DNA of 64,000 nt. Source: Rostrohypoxylon terebratum (taxonomy: Eukaryota > Ascomycota > Sordariomycetes > Xylariales > Hypoxylaceae). Under the pieces are notes generated by a model that was not told the origin of the DNA, made no database searches, and was given only the letters and a program-made list of their open reading frames with translations. This document shows positions 35,422-46,400 of this stretch, one piece after another; within the stretch, counting starts at the first letter, position 1; each line of letters starts with the position of its first letter. The stretch covers positions 1 to 64,000 of the forward strand of contig MU385871.1 in NCBI GenBank assembly GCA_022497145.1. The letters are read 5' to 3'. A program made the position numbers and the translations under genes.

Positions 35422-36013
35422 TCACGGTGTGAGTACGTTGTCTTGGTGACGGATTATATCAGTGTGCCTCGAGGATGCAGGGTCAGCGTAAGCCGCCCTA
35501 CTTGTCAGATCATTTTCGGCCAGTCAAAGCAGCCACCTCTTAACGCGGCCTACCCTCCAATCATTACCGCTTGAGAATCGTTGATCATGGCAGCCTTGAC
35601 AAAAGCTTGTCGTTGGGCACTGAGACGCCCTTGACGCTAGGCTCCACCTGCTGCAAACTACGATTGTACAACGCATCAACACCATCTTTTGAGATATCGC
35701 ATGGCTCTGCAGACGGCTGAAAGCGAGGGCTATATGGCACCATCTCATCCAACTCAACGTCGTGCAACAATTCAGCTTAGCTCAATCTCGATCACGCATA
35801 TCAGACAGTAGCCACCATGTCCAAATGCCAACACCTTCGAGGCATCGATGCTGAGATGTTCTCTGACTTGGTAGCCATCCATTAGCTTGGCTATCCCGAG
35901 CCGCACACGAAGAACCTCGCATATACGTCTTTCGAGAACATACACCCATGCGTACCGTAGTCCCAATGCCAGCTTCCGCATCCACTCCCGTCAGGCATAG
36001 CATTGAGCGTTTC

Positions 36014-36743
36014 TCACGACTGGACAACTTGAATGTTGTTCTTTTTCTGTACAAACGGCTGTGTAAGTCGGCAAGTTCTCAAATCGACAGAATGTGGGGG
36101 TCATCAAAATCAACATCCTAGATTTGCGGAGACAACCTACCTTCCACTTCTCTAGATCATCCTGCTTGATTTTGTATTGCTTGACCAAATCGTCAAGCAC
36201 CTTCTTCAATCCTTCAGCGTTAGTCCTCAAAGCGGGGATCACGTCTTTGACGGTCCGCTCCACCAAGACGCCGTTGATCATGCGGAAGCACTTGCGGTCC
36301 CCCGGGAGCGGTTCCAGGGTATCGAGAACAAGCCTGACAGAAAGGAATTGTTAATGGATGAGCGGTGAGTTCGTGAAGCGAAGCGGTGAGGTTCATGAAA
36401 GATCTAGCCTATGCGCTAGAGATCAAAACCCTAGTAGGGCTGAGGTCATGCGAGCTCTTTTGCTACACCAAAGAACTCACGAAAGTGGCTCGATGATGTC
36501 AAGAGGGAGGTGAGAAACATATGGACTGCGGAAGAAAGTTTCACGAACTTGTGTTCTTCGGCTTCCTGCTCAACGTCGCCTATCTTTTGGGCTAGTTGTT
36601 GCAGTGTGTTCTTGTAGTTTGAATATGTTGTTTGCAGCTCTGTCGAATACAGTTAGAAAGATTGATGTTGCTTTTCATGTAAGTGAAATGATCTTCAGTC
36701 ACGTACCTTGCTGCTTCTTAGCCGATATAGCCTTGGTCGCCAT
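36014..36743 (-). CDS. pfd2: Prefoldin subunit 2
   Basis: Four exons, 36743-36707, 36639-36549, 36333-36141 and 36046-36014, encode 117 aa, the normal size for the beta-class subunit GIM4/PFD2. Prefoldin is a six-subunit jellyfish-shaped chaperone that hands unfolded actin and tubulin to the CCT chaperonin in the cytosol. The N-terminal coiled coil starts with ISAKKQQELQTTYSNYKNTL. The beta-hairpin region has GDRKCFRMINGVLVERTVKD. The C-terminal coiled coil includes ALRTNAEGLKKVLDDLVKQY, and the last exon supplies only KKNNIQVVQS plus the stop. The splice sites are all GT/AG; intron 2 has a slightly unusual GTTCGT donor. It is head to head with CMC2. Confidence 0.95.
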
Positions 36744-37113
36744 GATGAGCGCGGGTTGTTAGTGCGATGAACGAGCCTGCCAACTTAAATGAGGTTGATA
36801 GGAGTAAACACGCTGCCTTCATATGCTCATATGAGATCAGTTGGATTTGGCAGCCTTCGAATTCAATGGATGTTGTGGTGAGCCACTGGAATTATAGTTG
36901 ATTGGAGGGGTTAGTGGGGTATGTGGAGCCTATAATTGTGTGGTCCATGCTTCTCCAGGGCTGTCTATTGGAAGGTTCCATCCACCGATCGCTACGGGTT
37001 TTTCGGTTTGCGACGGCGAGTGACCAAAGAGAAATCAACTCAGGAATCAACCCACTTCCTACACCTCCAGACCTCCTACAACATCGCAAGAGCAATCTCT
37101 GAAATAAGTAAAG
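36744..37113. promoter_or_regulatory. Shared divergent promoter, PFD2 / CMC2
   Basis: Only 370 bp separate the two start codons, so the two promoters must overlap. No clear TATA box or known operator was recognised. Confidence 0.65.
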
Positions 37114-37420
37114 ATGCATCCGCACTTACACACGAAGGACAATATCGGTAGGCTCTTCTCGATCCCTAATGTCTACTGAGGCGTGACTAATAGGACCTTC
37201 GGTTCCGACAGCTTGCGAGGAGATTATGACTGCCCTCGAAGAGTGCCACGCCAAAGGTTTCATGTGGAAGTCAATGGGCATGTGTACCGAGACTAAAGAT
37301 AAACTTACGTTATGCCTAAGGGCCGAACGAGTCAAGCGTACCGCAAATAATCGAAAAACAGGTAGAGAAAAACGCGAGCAGATCGAAAAGATATGGGCCG
37401 ACATCGACAAGAACTCATAG
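37114..37420 (+). CDS. cmc2: CMC2-like twin CX9C mitochondrial protein
   Basis: Two exons, 37114-37147 and 37212-37420, encode 80 aa; the 64-nt intron has a CTAAT branch and GACAG acceptor. The start MHPHLHT matches the characteristic start of the Cmc2 family. Two CX9C motifs are intact: C-EEIMTALEE-C and C-TETKDKLTL-C, which form a disulfide-locked helical hairpin imported by Mia40 into the intermembrane space. The C-terminus is a charged helix (REKREQIEKIWADIDKNS). Family role: biogenesis of cytochrome c oxidase, with Cmc1. Exon 1 adds only the first 11 residues, so annotation without the intron would start at the wrong Met. Confidence 0.93.
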
Positions 37421-37745
37421 CGCACACGATAAATATTTCCGATTGTTCGCACAACATGAACGGAACACCCATGGTCATTGGTCTTATATCGCATAGCATG
37501 GCGTTCAAAACGGGTATACAAGAATTGGTCTACACAGAGTCACGGACAGGGTTTTTGCAAAAGATAACTGAAGCGGCATTCTCTTCTCTAATGAAGTTAT
37601 AATGGATCACAGTTTCGCATGTCGTATAGAAACGTGTCTGCTCGTTCAACGATTGTGTTCTATGGAATGGTCCTATTGCGCTACATTTCATCGCGTCGAT
37701 ACCACGGATTTTTCCGCATTTCAGAGTCCCACAAACCAGCTCTCT
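37421..37745. other. Convergent 3' region, CMC2 / TMEM14-like
   Basis: 325 bp between two converging stop codons. No gene or structured element is recognised. Confidence 0.55.
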
Positions 37746-38216
37746 TCATAGAGTCTTTCTATAAGCGTTCCCGAAAACCAATAGACCGAAGACGGAGATC
37801 AAACTGAGCACGGTCGGGACTGGCTTTCCACTTCTGAGAGCTCGAGGGATCGATGCGCCTCCGAGAACAACGGATGCCAGGAGAGCAAACTCAACGCCGT
37901 AGGTCTGGCGCGAGAGTAGGCGATATCCTCCTAGACCATCTTATTTCGATATGATGTTAGCTTAGGACCGGTCGCAAATCGTTATAGCTACGCATCCAAA
38001 TGAAATGATTGTTAACCTACACAATATTCCTACTGTCCAGCCAGCTGCAACTGAAGGTAGAGAGCCTGTCTTGACATAGCCCATTGTACCGCCGCCCGCG
38101 GTGAGAGCTCCAAGGATGAATGCAATAGTCTCGAGAGCCTGCGTCAGAGTTAGTCAGCTTTAGTGTGCCATCAAGTATGCTACTATACTACACTACTACG
38201 CAATCCAACTGACCAT
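37746..38216 (-). CDS. TMEM14-family membrane protein
   Basis: Three exons, 38216-38214, 38138-38021 and 37939-37746, encode 104 aa. Exon 1 contributes the ATG alone: the donor GTCAGT directly follows it and translation resumes at ALETIAFILGALTAGGG. The family signature is present: repeated small-residue membrane segments (FILGALTAGGGTMGYVKTGS, SVAAGWTVGILYGLGGYRL, FALLASVVLGGAS) with the conserved GYVKTGS loop. The final helix is VLSLISVFGLLVFGNAY. TMEM14 proteins are small four-helix proteins; TMEM14C is a mitochondrial inner-membrane protein needed for porphyrin import in animals. The fungal role is less clear. The second intron junction is in the Tyr codon of ILYGLGGY. Confidence 0.88.
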
Positions 38217-38734
38217 TTTGGTTTAATGTCGAATGTCAGAGGTTCTAAATTGGTAGGTTGTGATGGGTGATGATAACAATTGTTATTGAGTTTCTAAAAT
38301 TCTCGACAATGTCGCTGGAAATTCAGCTTTGTAATGTGCCTAGCCAGAGGAATGCTCCTGCCTCAGAGCCTTGAAAGTCCGGACTCCCGACGCTCCCAAA
38401 GTTCTCTTACACGCGAATCGCCGAGGGGTTTGTGCTACCTGAGATAGAAAAGTGGATACATCAAGTCATTATGTTATTGTGGCTGAAGCTCTCAAGCTTT
38501 ATCAGCCACAACTTACCCCAATGTGCATATAGCGGATCAGTTAACTGTTTATGATTGGCCGTTTCGTCATCAAGATTGACCGGGGTGCCTTGGGACTTTT
38601 TGAAGCTTTCGTGTCCCTTACACGCAATTCAGGACCCATTAAACTTGGACGTCTTGCGATCGATTCAACGACAACCCTCAAAACGTAACCCTCCAACTTC
38701 AATTCCTCACGGCATTAGTTCTACTGCAACCACA
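38217..38734. promoter_or_regulatory. Shared divergent promoter, TMEM14 / OST2
   Basis: 518 bp between divergent start codons. The open frame running into OST2 from 38555 begins 60 codons upstream of the family-supported ATG and is taken as 5' leader. A GCTCTCAAGC-type stretch near 38485 has no known meaning. Confidence 0.55.
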
Positions 38735-39391
38735 ATGGCGCCGAAGAAATCTGCCGCTGCCGCTGCTAACGTGGCGGCACCTGCGACGCCGGAACGGACG
38801 AGCGCTACCACAGCTAGCACTTCTGTCGCCAAGACCTCAACCACCGATCTGAATGGTTTCTGGCAAAACAGCATCAACTACTATCTCGAGAACACTCCCC
38901 AACGAACAAAGCTAATCGACGTGTTCATGGCATTCTTGGTAGTCGTGGGTGGTTTACAGTTTGCGTATTGTGTGTTAGCAGGCAATTACGTACGTTCTTA
39001 TGTTTTATATCGAAATAACTTCAGCACGTGGAGAATGCGCTCGTTAGCTAATACAACATTTTTATGACTATAGCCTTTCAACGCTTTCCTCTCAGGTTTC
39101 TCTGCAACTGTCGGTCAATTCGTTCTTACTGGTAAGCTTCCTACCTATATTCTGCGCAAAAGGAGGAGGTTTTATGGAATACACATTGACTGTATGAACA
39201 GCATCTCTACGAATTCAGACCAACGAAGGAAACAAGTCCGAATTTCCCGAAGTGTCACCAGAGCGGTACGTCTTTCTCCAGCACTACCTCCTATATCTAT
39301 GTAAGACTAATATATTTTGCGCAGAGCATTCGCCGACTACGTCGTGGGAAGCCTGATTCTACACTTCTTCTGTATCAACTTCATAAACTGA
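38735..39391 (+). CDS. ost2: OST2 / DAD1, oligosaccharyltransferase subunit
   Basis: Four exons, 38735-38989, 39074-39131, 39202-39265 and 39325-39391, encode 147 aa. It is an integral ER subunit of oligosaccharyltransferase, which moves the lipid-linked glycan to Asn in N-X-S/T sites. After an Ala/Thr-rich N-terminus of about 50 residues come the DAD1 signatures YYLENTPQRTKLIDVFMAFL, the LAGNYPFNAFLSGFSATVGQ loop (spliced), ASLRIQTNEGNKSEFPEVSP and the C-terminal AFADYVVGSLILHFFCINFI. Three membrane helices are visible. The ATG at 38735 was chosen because upstream in-frame codons show no conservation-like pattern and the alanine-rich start is typical for fungi. Confidence 0.96.
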
Positions 39392-39615
39392 GCAACGGCG
39401 CACGGAGTAAACCACCGGTTGGCACGAGCGTGGAAACCGAGTTTCCGCCGGACCCGATCATGAGACGGGCAATCACTGTATAAAAACTAAAAACGGGCAC
39501 GACTGGGTAAATCGAGCAAAAGGGAAATAAAACTGAATTTTCCCCACGAGGTCATTGGTATATGGTTCCTTCCATGTGATGTGATGTGATATAATCTGTA
39601 GCTGTAACACTATGT
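39392..39615. other. Convergent 3' region, OST2 / GRASP
   Basis: 224 bp between converging stops, containing a short ATGTGATGTGATGTGAT-type run at about 39575-39591. No gene is seen. Confidence 0.55.
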
Positions 39616-40742
39616 CTAATCCACCCCACCATCCCCATCACCCTCTTTCGATTCCTCGGCTTTGGGGGGTCCTCTTGGGGGACCGCTGCCCGCCTTAGGA
39701 GGTGGAGGAGGCGGCGTCTTGCTCGCTGCTATATTCCCATCCAGTTCCCTACTCTTCTTTTCCTCTTCCGCAAAGTAATCATCCATCATCCTCTTAGGAG
39801 CGTGTCCGTGCCTTTCCTTCTTTTTGCTCCGTGGCGGCACGCTTCCCATGGCCGGAGACGGTGGCGAAACGACCTGCGCCGGCACTAAAAAGTCCGGAGA
39901 TGCGGCGGGAACAAACGTCGAAGCGTCGCTCGGTGGGGCCAACGTCGTGAATTGGTCCGCGCCCGCCCCGACGTTGCTAGTATCAACGTCGAACATCATC
40001 TCCCCCGGCGCGTTCACCGGCTCGTCGAGCGGTGGCGGCAACCGATGTAGCGCACCGTATCCAAGCACACAGCCCAGAGCGCCCTCGCCGCCCCAATCCC
40101 TGCTCGGCACGATCTCCACCTCCCTCGTAACATTATACTCGTTATTATACATCCACAGCTTTAGCGGACGCCCAATGTAATCATCCACTAGCTCCCCAAG
40201 CCCGCTCTCACCGTGCAAGGTGCCGTCTGGTGTTCCGAGGATGTAGTCGCTGTACGGGAGTAGACCCGCGTTATCGGCCGGCGAGTTTGCGGGCACGTCG
40301 AGAACGTGCCATACGTTGGAGGCGACGGCGAGAGGCGTCCATTGGAGCGAGAGCCCGAGGGAGCGGATGTCGGCCGGCACGGGGATGTGGAGGACTCGCG
40401 TCCGTTGCCCCTTGGCGCTCCAGAGCCCGAGAGCGACAGAAGCACCGGCGCAGTTGCGGACTTCTTGGGCGAAGAGGCGGGGGTCGGGATTGTCCTGTTG
40501 TCGAGGAGGTGTTAGTTTTCAGCTGTCCAAGAATTTCCCGTGTTAACATGGATCCCTGGAAAAAAATTCCGTACAATAACGCGACCGTTGATCCCAACGA
40601 TGAAGTCAAACCATGGCTCTATGCCTAGCTCGAGGTTTGTGTTGCGTAGGACTTGGAAGCCGAATCCAGGGCCATCCCTCTGCTGCTGGGGGCGCGCGTC
40701 GCCGTCGAGGCGGGACAGGTACCGGTTCAATGCGTTGAACAT
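39616..40742 (-). CDS. grh1: GRASP55/65-type Golgi stacking protein
   Basis: Two exons, 40742-40575 and 40494-39616, encode 348 aa. The two PDZ-like GRASP domains are clear: PDZ1 with GFGFQVLRNTNLELGIEPWF and INGRVIDNPDPRLFAQEV, PDZ2 with VWHVLDVPANSPADNAGLLP and the membrane-contact motif IGRPLKLWMYN. A Ser/Pro-rich tail follows, with a proline run and an acidic C-terminus. GRASP proteins tether early Golgi membranes and support unconventional secretion. The protein starts MFNALNRYLSRL: there is no Gly2, so it cannot be N-myristoylated like animal GRASPs, but the Met-Phe start plus amphipathic helix matches yeast Grh1, which is N-acetylated. Head to head with TGS1. Confidence 0.94.
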
Positions 40743-41330
40743 GGTCTTTCAACTGCACCGTACCTCCAAGGTTATGTAAATAGTATTATTAAAGCAGGCA
40801 ATTGCTCGATCCACATGCGAGCTAAGCAGCTAAGGTACTAGGTACCATCTATCAGGAATATTTGGAAAGCTGTCATTAAGGTTCGCAGCTCAGCCTTACA
40901 AATGGTACATGGTCTATGGGATAGCTAGCGGGTTATGGGTGGTCAAAGCTTCTTCTATAAATGGAGTAAGATCCACCACTGGATTCCATTGCACCTGCCC
41001 AGGCTGCCAGGCTGTCCCCTGTAGTCTCTATTGTTAGCGTCTTCAAACCTTAAGTAGTGCCTGGGCATGTACCTAAAGAACCTAAAGAAGAACCTAAAGA
41101 ATCTAAAAAAGAATCTTGGAAAATGCAACTCTTGTCCCCTTCAACCCTTCAACATCTTCACTGTTTCTAAGGTCACCGCGGCAACTCTTTCATCTTTTCA
41201 TACCTACTTCTAGGTAGACATGTTAGTTGTTGGCATTTTTATTCCTAATACTTGAATTTATCAGCAATCCGTTATTCTTCAACATTGAACTTATTAGGAA
41301 ACTCATGCACGCAGATCCAACTCTGTCAGG
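40743..41330. promoter_or_regulatory. Divergent promoter, GRASP / TGS1, with tandem repeat
   Basis: 588 bp between start codons. It contains tandem ACCTAAAGA units at about 41071-41120 and CTAGGTA motifs at about 40834-40845 and 41211-41217. No gene is seen. Confidence 0.55.
41071..41120 (+). repeat. Degenerate ACCTAAAGA tandem repeat
   Basis: Four to five imperfect units (ACCTAAAGA, ACCTAAAGAAG, ACCTAAAGA, ATCTAAAAAAG) about 210-260 bp upstream of the TGS1 start. Confidence 0.7.
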
Positions 41331-42272
41331 ATGAAACAGGTTAAAAAGCTCCCTCTAACAAGCGAATGCCATCATTGGACTCGTCTGGGTGAGGTTCCGT
41401 GGGACTTACAAAAGTGAGTTAGATCAAATCCTCCTGCCAACAATAACCAGCTTCCTTACGTGATCAAATCCTTCAGGTATTGGCAACAAAGATACACTAT
41501 TTTTCCTTACTACAATGAGGGAATCTATATGACTGAGGCTGCTTGGTATGGCGTTACCCCTGAACCAGTTGCAAAGTAAGTTCCACATTTCGAATCCATC
41601 TAGACTCATGATCCTTCTTGCGCACCATTTATCCCTGCCCACTAGGGAGGCACGAGTTAACCAGGTTCTAGCCAAATCGCCCATGAACACGCTTCTATTA
41701 TTAGTTCTTCGAAGACCACCGTCATTGATCTTTTTGCCGGCGTTGGAGCGAACGCCATCAGCCTTGCCCTTGCTACGGCTCAAGACGGCGTAACACCACG
41801 TTGGGAAAAAGTGATCGCCATCGAGCTAGATGCAGCCACGCTTGCCTGTGCGCAACACAATGCAACTCTACATGGTGTAGCTGACAACATTATCTGGGTC
41901 CTAGGCGATAGCTTCAAGTTCTTGGAGACTCTTCTTAGCTCACCAGAAAAACTTGAAGATAACCTACAGGTGGATGTGGCCACTACGGCCTTATTTGCGT
42001 CTCCACCTTGGGGCGGACCAGGCTATAGCACCGACGAGATATTCGATCTCAGTACGATGGAACCCTATAACTTGGCCACGCTGCATGAAGCTTACAGAAC
42101 CATGGATCATGCACTTTACCTCCCACGTACAAGCGATCTTAGACAAATCGCTAAACTGATACCCGATGGGACAAAGATTGAAGTCGTCCAGTATTGCGTC
42201 GAGGGCGCAAGTAAAGCAATGGTCGCATACATGCCTGCCGCTAAGGATGAAGACACCCATATGGAGACATGA
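41331..42272 (+). CDS. tgs1: Trimethylguanosine synthase (TGS1)
   Basis: Three exons, 41331-41413, 41477-41575 and 41672-42272, encode 260 aa, the compact fungal length. The enzyme uses S-adenosylmethionine to dimethylate the m7G cap of snRNA and snoRNA to the 2,2,7-trimethyl form. The SAM-binding motif I is VIDLFAGVGANAI (residues about 78-90), the acidic IELD follows, and the catalytic motif IV is SPPWGGPGY at 171-179, where Trp174 should stack on the m7G. The N-terminal HHWTRLGEVPWDLQKYWQQR and FPYYNEGIYMTEAAWYGVTP blocks match the family's cap-binding extension. The exon 3 acceptor (TTCTAG, 41671) was preferred over two nearby AGs because those give stop codons or the wrong frame. Confidence 0.94.
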
Positions 42273-42349
42273 CATTCACAAAAGCCACGTACTAGTTTCA
42301 CGGTCAAGTTGCTCATTTGAAACATGGAACGAATTTGTAAAACTTTTAT

Positions 42350-43465
42350 TCATGCTTCAAAAAATCTCGACGTACTACTCCATGGAGTAGAACCTCGTTG
42401 ATATGGCTGATACGACCGACCTGGGCGAGTCGGGCGAGTTTGGGAGTGAGACTCTCCTAGGATGTAGTACTGGCTCACCCTGGGATCCTCGACCATCGAG
42501 GTTCCATCTCTGCTTCCGACTCTTTTTTCTAGCCCATCCTGAAGAAACCTCACAGGATGAGCAACAACTAAACCAGCAACAGCTTCGGCAACGAGAAGAC
42601 TGTCGAGCCCTGCGAAGAGAGCCTGGTTCTTTGCGTTCCAACTATCCAACCCACCACCTAGCACTATTGTTTGATATAGATTCCTTCCAAATAAGCATAT
42701 AGCAGAGACCAACAACATCGCCACAAAGAATTTGAATCTGTATGCCATGGGGACAAAACCGTGTATCGGATGGAATGTCGTGTATCCGAATCGGCTATTA
42801 GCCATGGCAGCTCGCAACAGCACAATACCAAACAGGACTAAGAAAATTATTAAGGAGAGAGCTTGTACGGCGGCACCGGCAGCAATGATGGGACTGCCGA
42901 TCTTTGAATTATGGCCGAGGCCAGTGTTGACGGAGATATCTGAGAAGGCAACAATTATTCCGATAAGCTGGAGAACGAATCCAAAGACATCGATCCAGAT
43001 TAGGCGAGGATAATGTGCGACGTTTATTAACGAATGTTCGACCCCGATGATTTTAATTGCTTCGGGTATAGTGAAGTATATCCTTTAGACCACAGTCAGC
43101 ATGACTCTCAAGATTAGATCTCGACGTAAAGGCAAGTGTTTAACTTACGCTGCAGAAACGAAGGCCGGTGCAACTGTTAGGAATGCCGTTGAGCCTGCGT
43201 ACAGGCCCACATTCCAAGGGTTGACTGAACTTCCAAGCCTAACGGCATAGCCGATGGCTTCGAAAAGAGCGGCTATCGAGACTGGGATACTGAACTCTAG
43301 CCATTTATTTCTTTCGGCTACATAAACGGTGTAGAGCATGCAGGCGAGTATGGATCCGATGTGAATGAGCAGGAATATTACCTCCGCCGCGGCACTCGGT
43401 GGGTAGCCATAGGGCGATGCTGCAACCGGACAAGTATCAAAATTGCACGAAGCAATCGATCTCAT
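42350..43465 (-). CDS. RTA1-like seven-helix membrane protein
   Basis: Two exons, 43465-43149 and 43082-42350, encode 349 aa; the acceptor is a less common AAG at 43083. Seven hydrophobic helices can be traced, beginning with AAEVIFLLIHIGSILACMLY, and the loops carry RTA1-type signatures: FEAIGYAVRLG in helix 2-3, APAFVSAAIYFTIPEAIK, and WIDVFGFVLQLIGIIVAFSD. The N-terminus CNFDTCPVAASPYGYPPS is extracellular-like, and the C-terminal 80 residues are soluble and polar. RTA1 proteins are fungus-specific, linked in yeast to 7-aminocholesterol resistance and sphingoid long-chain base release; the transported substrate here is unknown. It converges with TGS1, with 77 bp between the stops. Confidence 0.9.
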
Positions 43466-46400
43466 TGTGGGTGAGGGAATGTATGTCGGATACCCATATG
43501 GTCAACGTCCCAAGTCATGCAGTAAATGACGTACGACGAGTAGTGGCAAGCATCAGGGACACATCTAAGAGAGAAGGAAAAGGCGACGATCTGGGCATAG
43601 GTATTAATATGTAGTAGACGTGCTCCACGTGCAGTCTGGAATCCAGGTGGGATAGATCGCTTACGATCTACTTAGCCTCAAGGAGCTAGCACAGCCGGAA
43701 GATTTCGTCAAGGAACCTCCCAAAAGACCAACGTTACAGTCAATATCGACTGTGAGGAGCTAGGCCTGAAGGTAGTCCTTCTATCCGAAACATCACCGTT
43801 GACGCCTACTATGTAGAAGTGTAATCCTACTGCAACATCGGGGGATTGTTAAGGATCCCGATCTAGCGGAGACTAAAAACCTACCTATGGACGACGCCCG
43901 CTATAAGCCGATGCCCCCAATGTCACTAGAGACTACTACCTGGGTCCCAAGTCCTAGGTCCTACACTAGACTCTAGAGGCGTATAATAATAAGTAGACCA
44001 GGCAAGTTATCGCTCTTACGGGGTATAGGTACGGGGAACGATCGACCCAATCATAAGGAGTTGGAAGTTATCAAGGGGTATGGATTTGCTACGGAATAGT
44101 ATGGAATAGGATTCCCCACCATATGCATGAACCGCTTTGGGGTGGCTATGCCAAGTCTATTTTCAGGTGTACGATGTGTAACAGATTTGAGGCTTACCAG
44201 CCATTCGGGGTCGCTACCGAATCCACTCAGCTACAGCTTCCTAGCTAAGCTAGCTGGCTAAAGTAGGAGGAATACCTAGGTCCTAGGTAGGTATTGTACC
44301 TATACTGCCTATACTGACATATAGGTACAGACAAGCATTTGACGAGATACATCGACCCCAATACTGTCTTTTTTTTTTTGCCTTCACAGCATCTCAATTG
44401 AGAACGACTATTGGCAAATCTTTCTGAAAAAACGTCATTCGCCTGAACATCCGTACACCATCTCAGCTCACTGGACTCGTGTACTCGCCAATTCTGATAT
44501 TCAGGTAATAACCAGCTAACCAATGCTGTGCCTGGGCGTTTCTCAGTTATTGAAGGCTCATCGGTCCGAGACAGTACATACGTTATTGCTTTCCATAGCT
44601 TCACGAACCAACACCGTAATACAATTACGAATCCTTTTTGACCTCGAAGTTGAGGTTCAGATAAATGAAAAATAGTAAGGAATTGGCCACTTCACGACTA
44701 ACTCAGTAGTTAGGTAACTAGGTACTTGACAAATTATCACCACACCAAGGGAATCCTCTTCAGTTTAAAAAAAAAAGTCAGCTAACTACAATGTGGGCAG
44801 ACTAGGCTAGGTAGCCGCCTTGATTCCCTGTAAGCTCACCGTCAGCAATATCTCATTATGTACCGCATCGATGTGCACAAGGGCTTATGTCAACTCACGT
44901 CACACGTTTAACTATCGATCCGAGTTGGAGGGTATTATTTCTCAACCCCCTTTTTCATTTCTCGTTCGCCCGTCTTCGCGGTTACACATTAGAAAAAAAG
45001 AAAAGTGGGATCGAATAATTGCAAGCCGTGGCGCACCTGATACAAATATCACATAGCAGCAGTTACCGGAGTTGCAATATTTGCGCCAACAACCGCCAGC
45101 CGGCGCACTAACGCAGGCCGATTCCGAGGCCGGTCTGTGCCAAAGTCCGGCCAGCCAACCTATGGAGCTTCGTTGCGTACGCGTCAAAGCCGGCCGCGGG
45201 TTCCTGCATATCCTCCTCACATATTAAAACAGATTAAATGCACGCCAGACAGGTCAAGATGACCGGCACACGAAGATCACCCCGGTAAGTATTAGGTACC
45301 TAAGAAGGTAAAGAAATTGCCCGCCGCAGCTTACTGGGCACGTGGTCTGCACGTTTCGAATAAGGGGGTGGCCTACGTGATAGGTACCGTGGATGTGGCG
45401 CCCGACCCCCCCTGGACGTAAGGCAGACCTACCTGCGACCGGCCATGTCCCCTATTTCGTACATATCTCGCACAGGAGATTGCGGAAGCCGCCGCTGGGA
45501 TGCATAGGCGCTGCGGCGCTCTGAAAAAGCATGTCGATTTCGGACTACTTTCGCCTAGGTAGGTATTCTTACTGTTGATCTCCAAGACGGCTTAATTGTT
45601 CTTCTCTTTGGGTGGGATATCTCGGGTGACTTGCCTTGGCAGCGCAGACGACAGTGCGAAGAGATCGAACGACGCAATGGAAGGGACCTCATTTGGAATC
45701 TGGATGCTGACGCGAGTATACCTAGCCTCGCTGCCTTTTGCCTACCTAGGTACTTACCTAGATACCTGGCAGTCATATGATGGTAAGAGAAGAAGCTTCA
45801 AAAGTCCAACGCCTCCGGAAATGCGCTGTGGATACATCCACAAAGAGATAATATCCAGCCCGGCGCCATATATTACTATTGCCACTATTCCCATATATCG
45901 AGATCCAGAGCTCAGCAATAGTCGCACGACTATTGGAGGCGTGGTGTCAGCACGTTCGGTCTAGCATCAGCAGTTTAATTTAGGGTCTCACGGGTCGAGG
46001 AACGGTATGGCCCGCATGGTGATTCGCAAATGACTTGCCTGGCAGGAACCAGCATATTGGTTTTATCAGCTGGCCCCCAGGTGGATTTAGTTGAATAGAT
46101 CCCTCCTCTTTGCCGTAATAGGCTTGTATCAATACTATGTGTTCTAGACCGACCCATTTCCAGACTTCAAGTGTAGGGCAAAGCCATGGTGAACAACGTA
46201 TATGCATATGTCAAACGTGCTTAAAGTTCTCAAGGGGCTTCTACTCGGCGCATGCTAAGCCTCCAATAATGCTGATCTTTGTGTTGCGGCCATAGTCACT
46301 ATCGTCAACAATGTCGCCAGCAATATAATTATACGAATAGTCCACCCTGAACGCACCTAGCCCAGTCCTTGCAGAATTTTCTCGGGGAACACGACCTATG

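Larger units (their letters stand above)
31371..36013. other. Gene-poor block, 4.6 kb
   Basis: No gene is recognised on either strand; all open frames are under 112 codons and without domains. The first few hundred bases should hold the HAP3 promoter. A GT-rich purine/pyrimidine-alternating run lies at about 31790-31880 and a TTTTA tandem at about 35400-35421. A dense CCTAGG cluster sits at 34691-34725. Base composition is not strikingly AT-rich, so I see no obvious RIP-degraded transposon, but a decayed element cannot be excluded. Confidence 0.5.

Noticed and set aside
44245..44604. 119-codon open frame on the - strand
   Set aside because: Runs through T-rich and CCTAGG-repeat sequence and has no protein-like features.
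45596..45964. 122-codon open frame on the + strand
   Set aside because: No domain, no plausible splice partners and poor codon texture; treated as chance.
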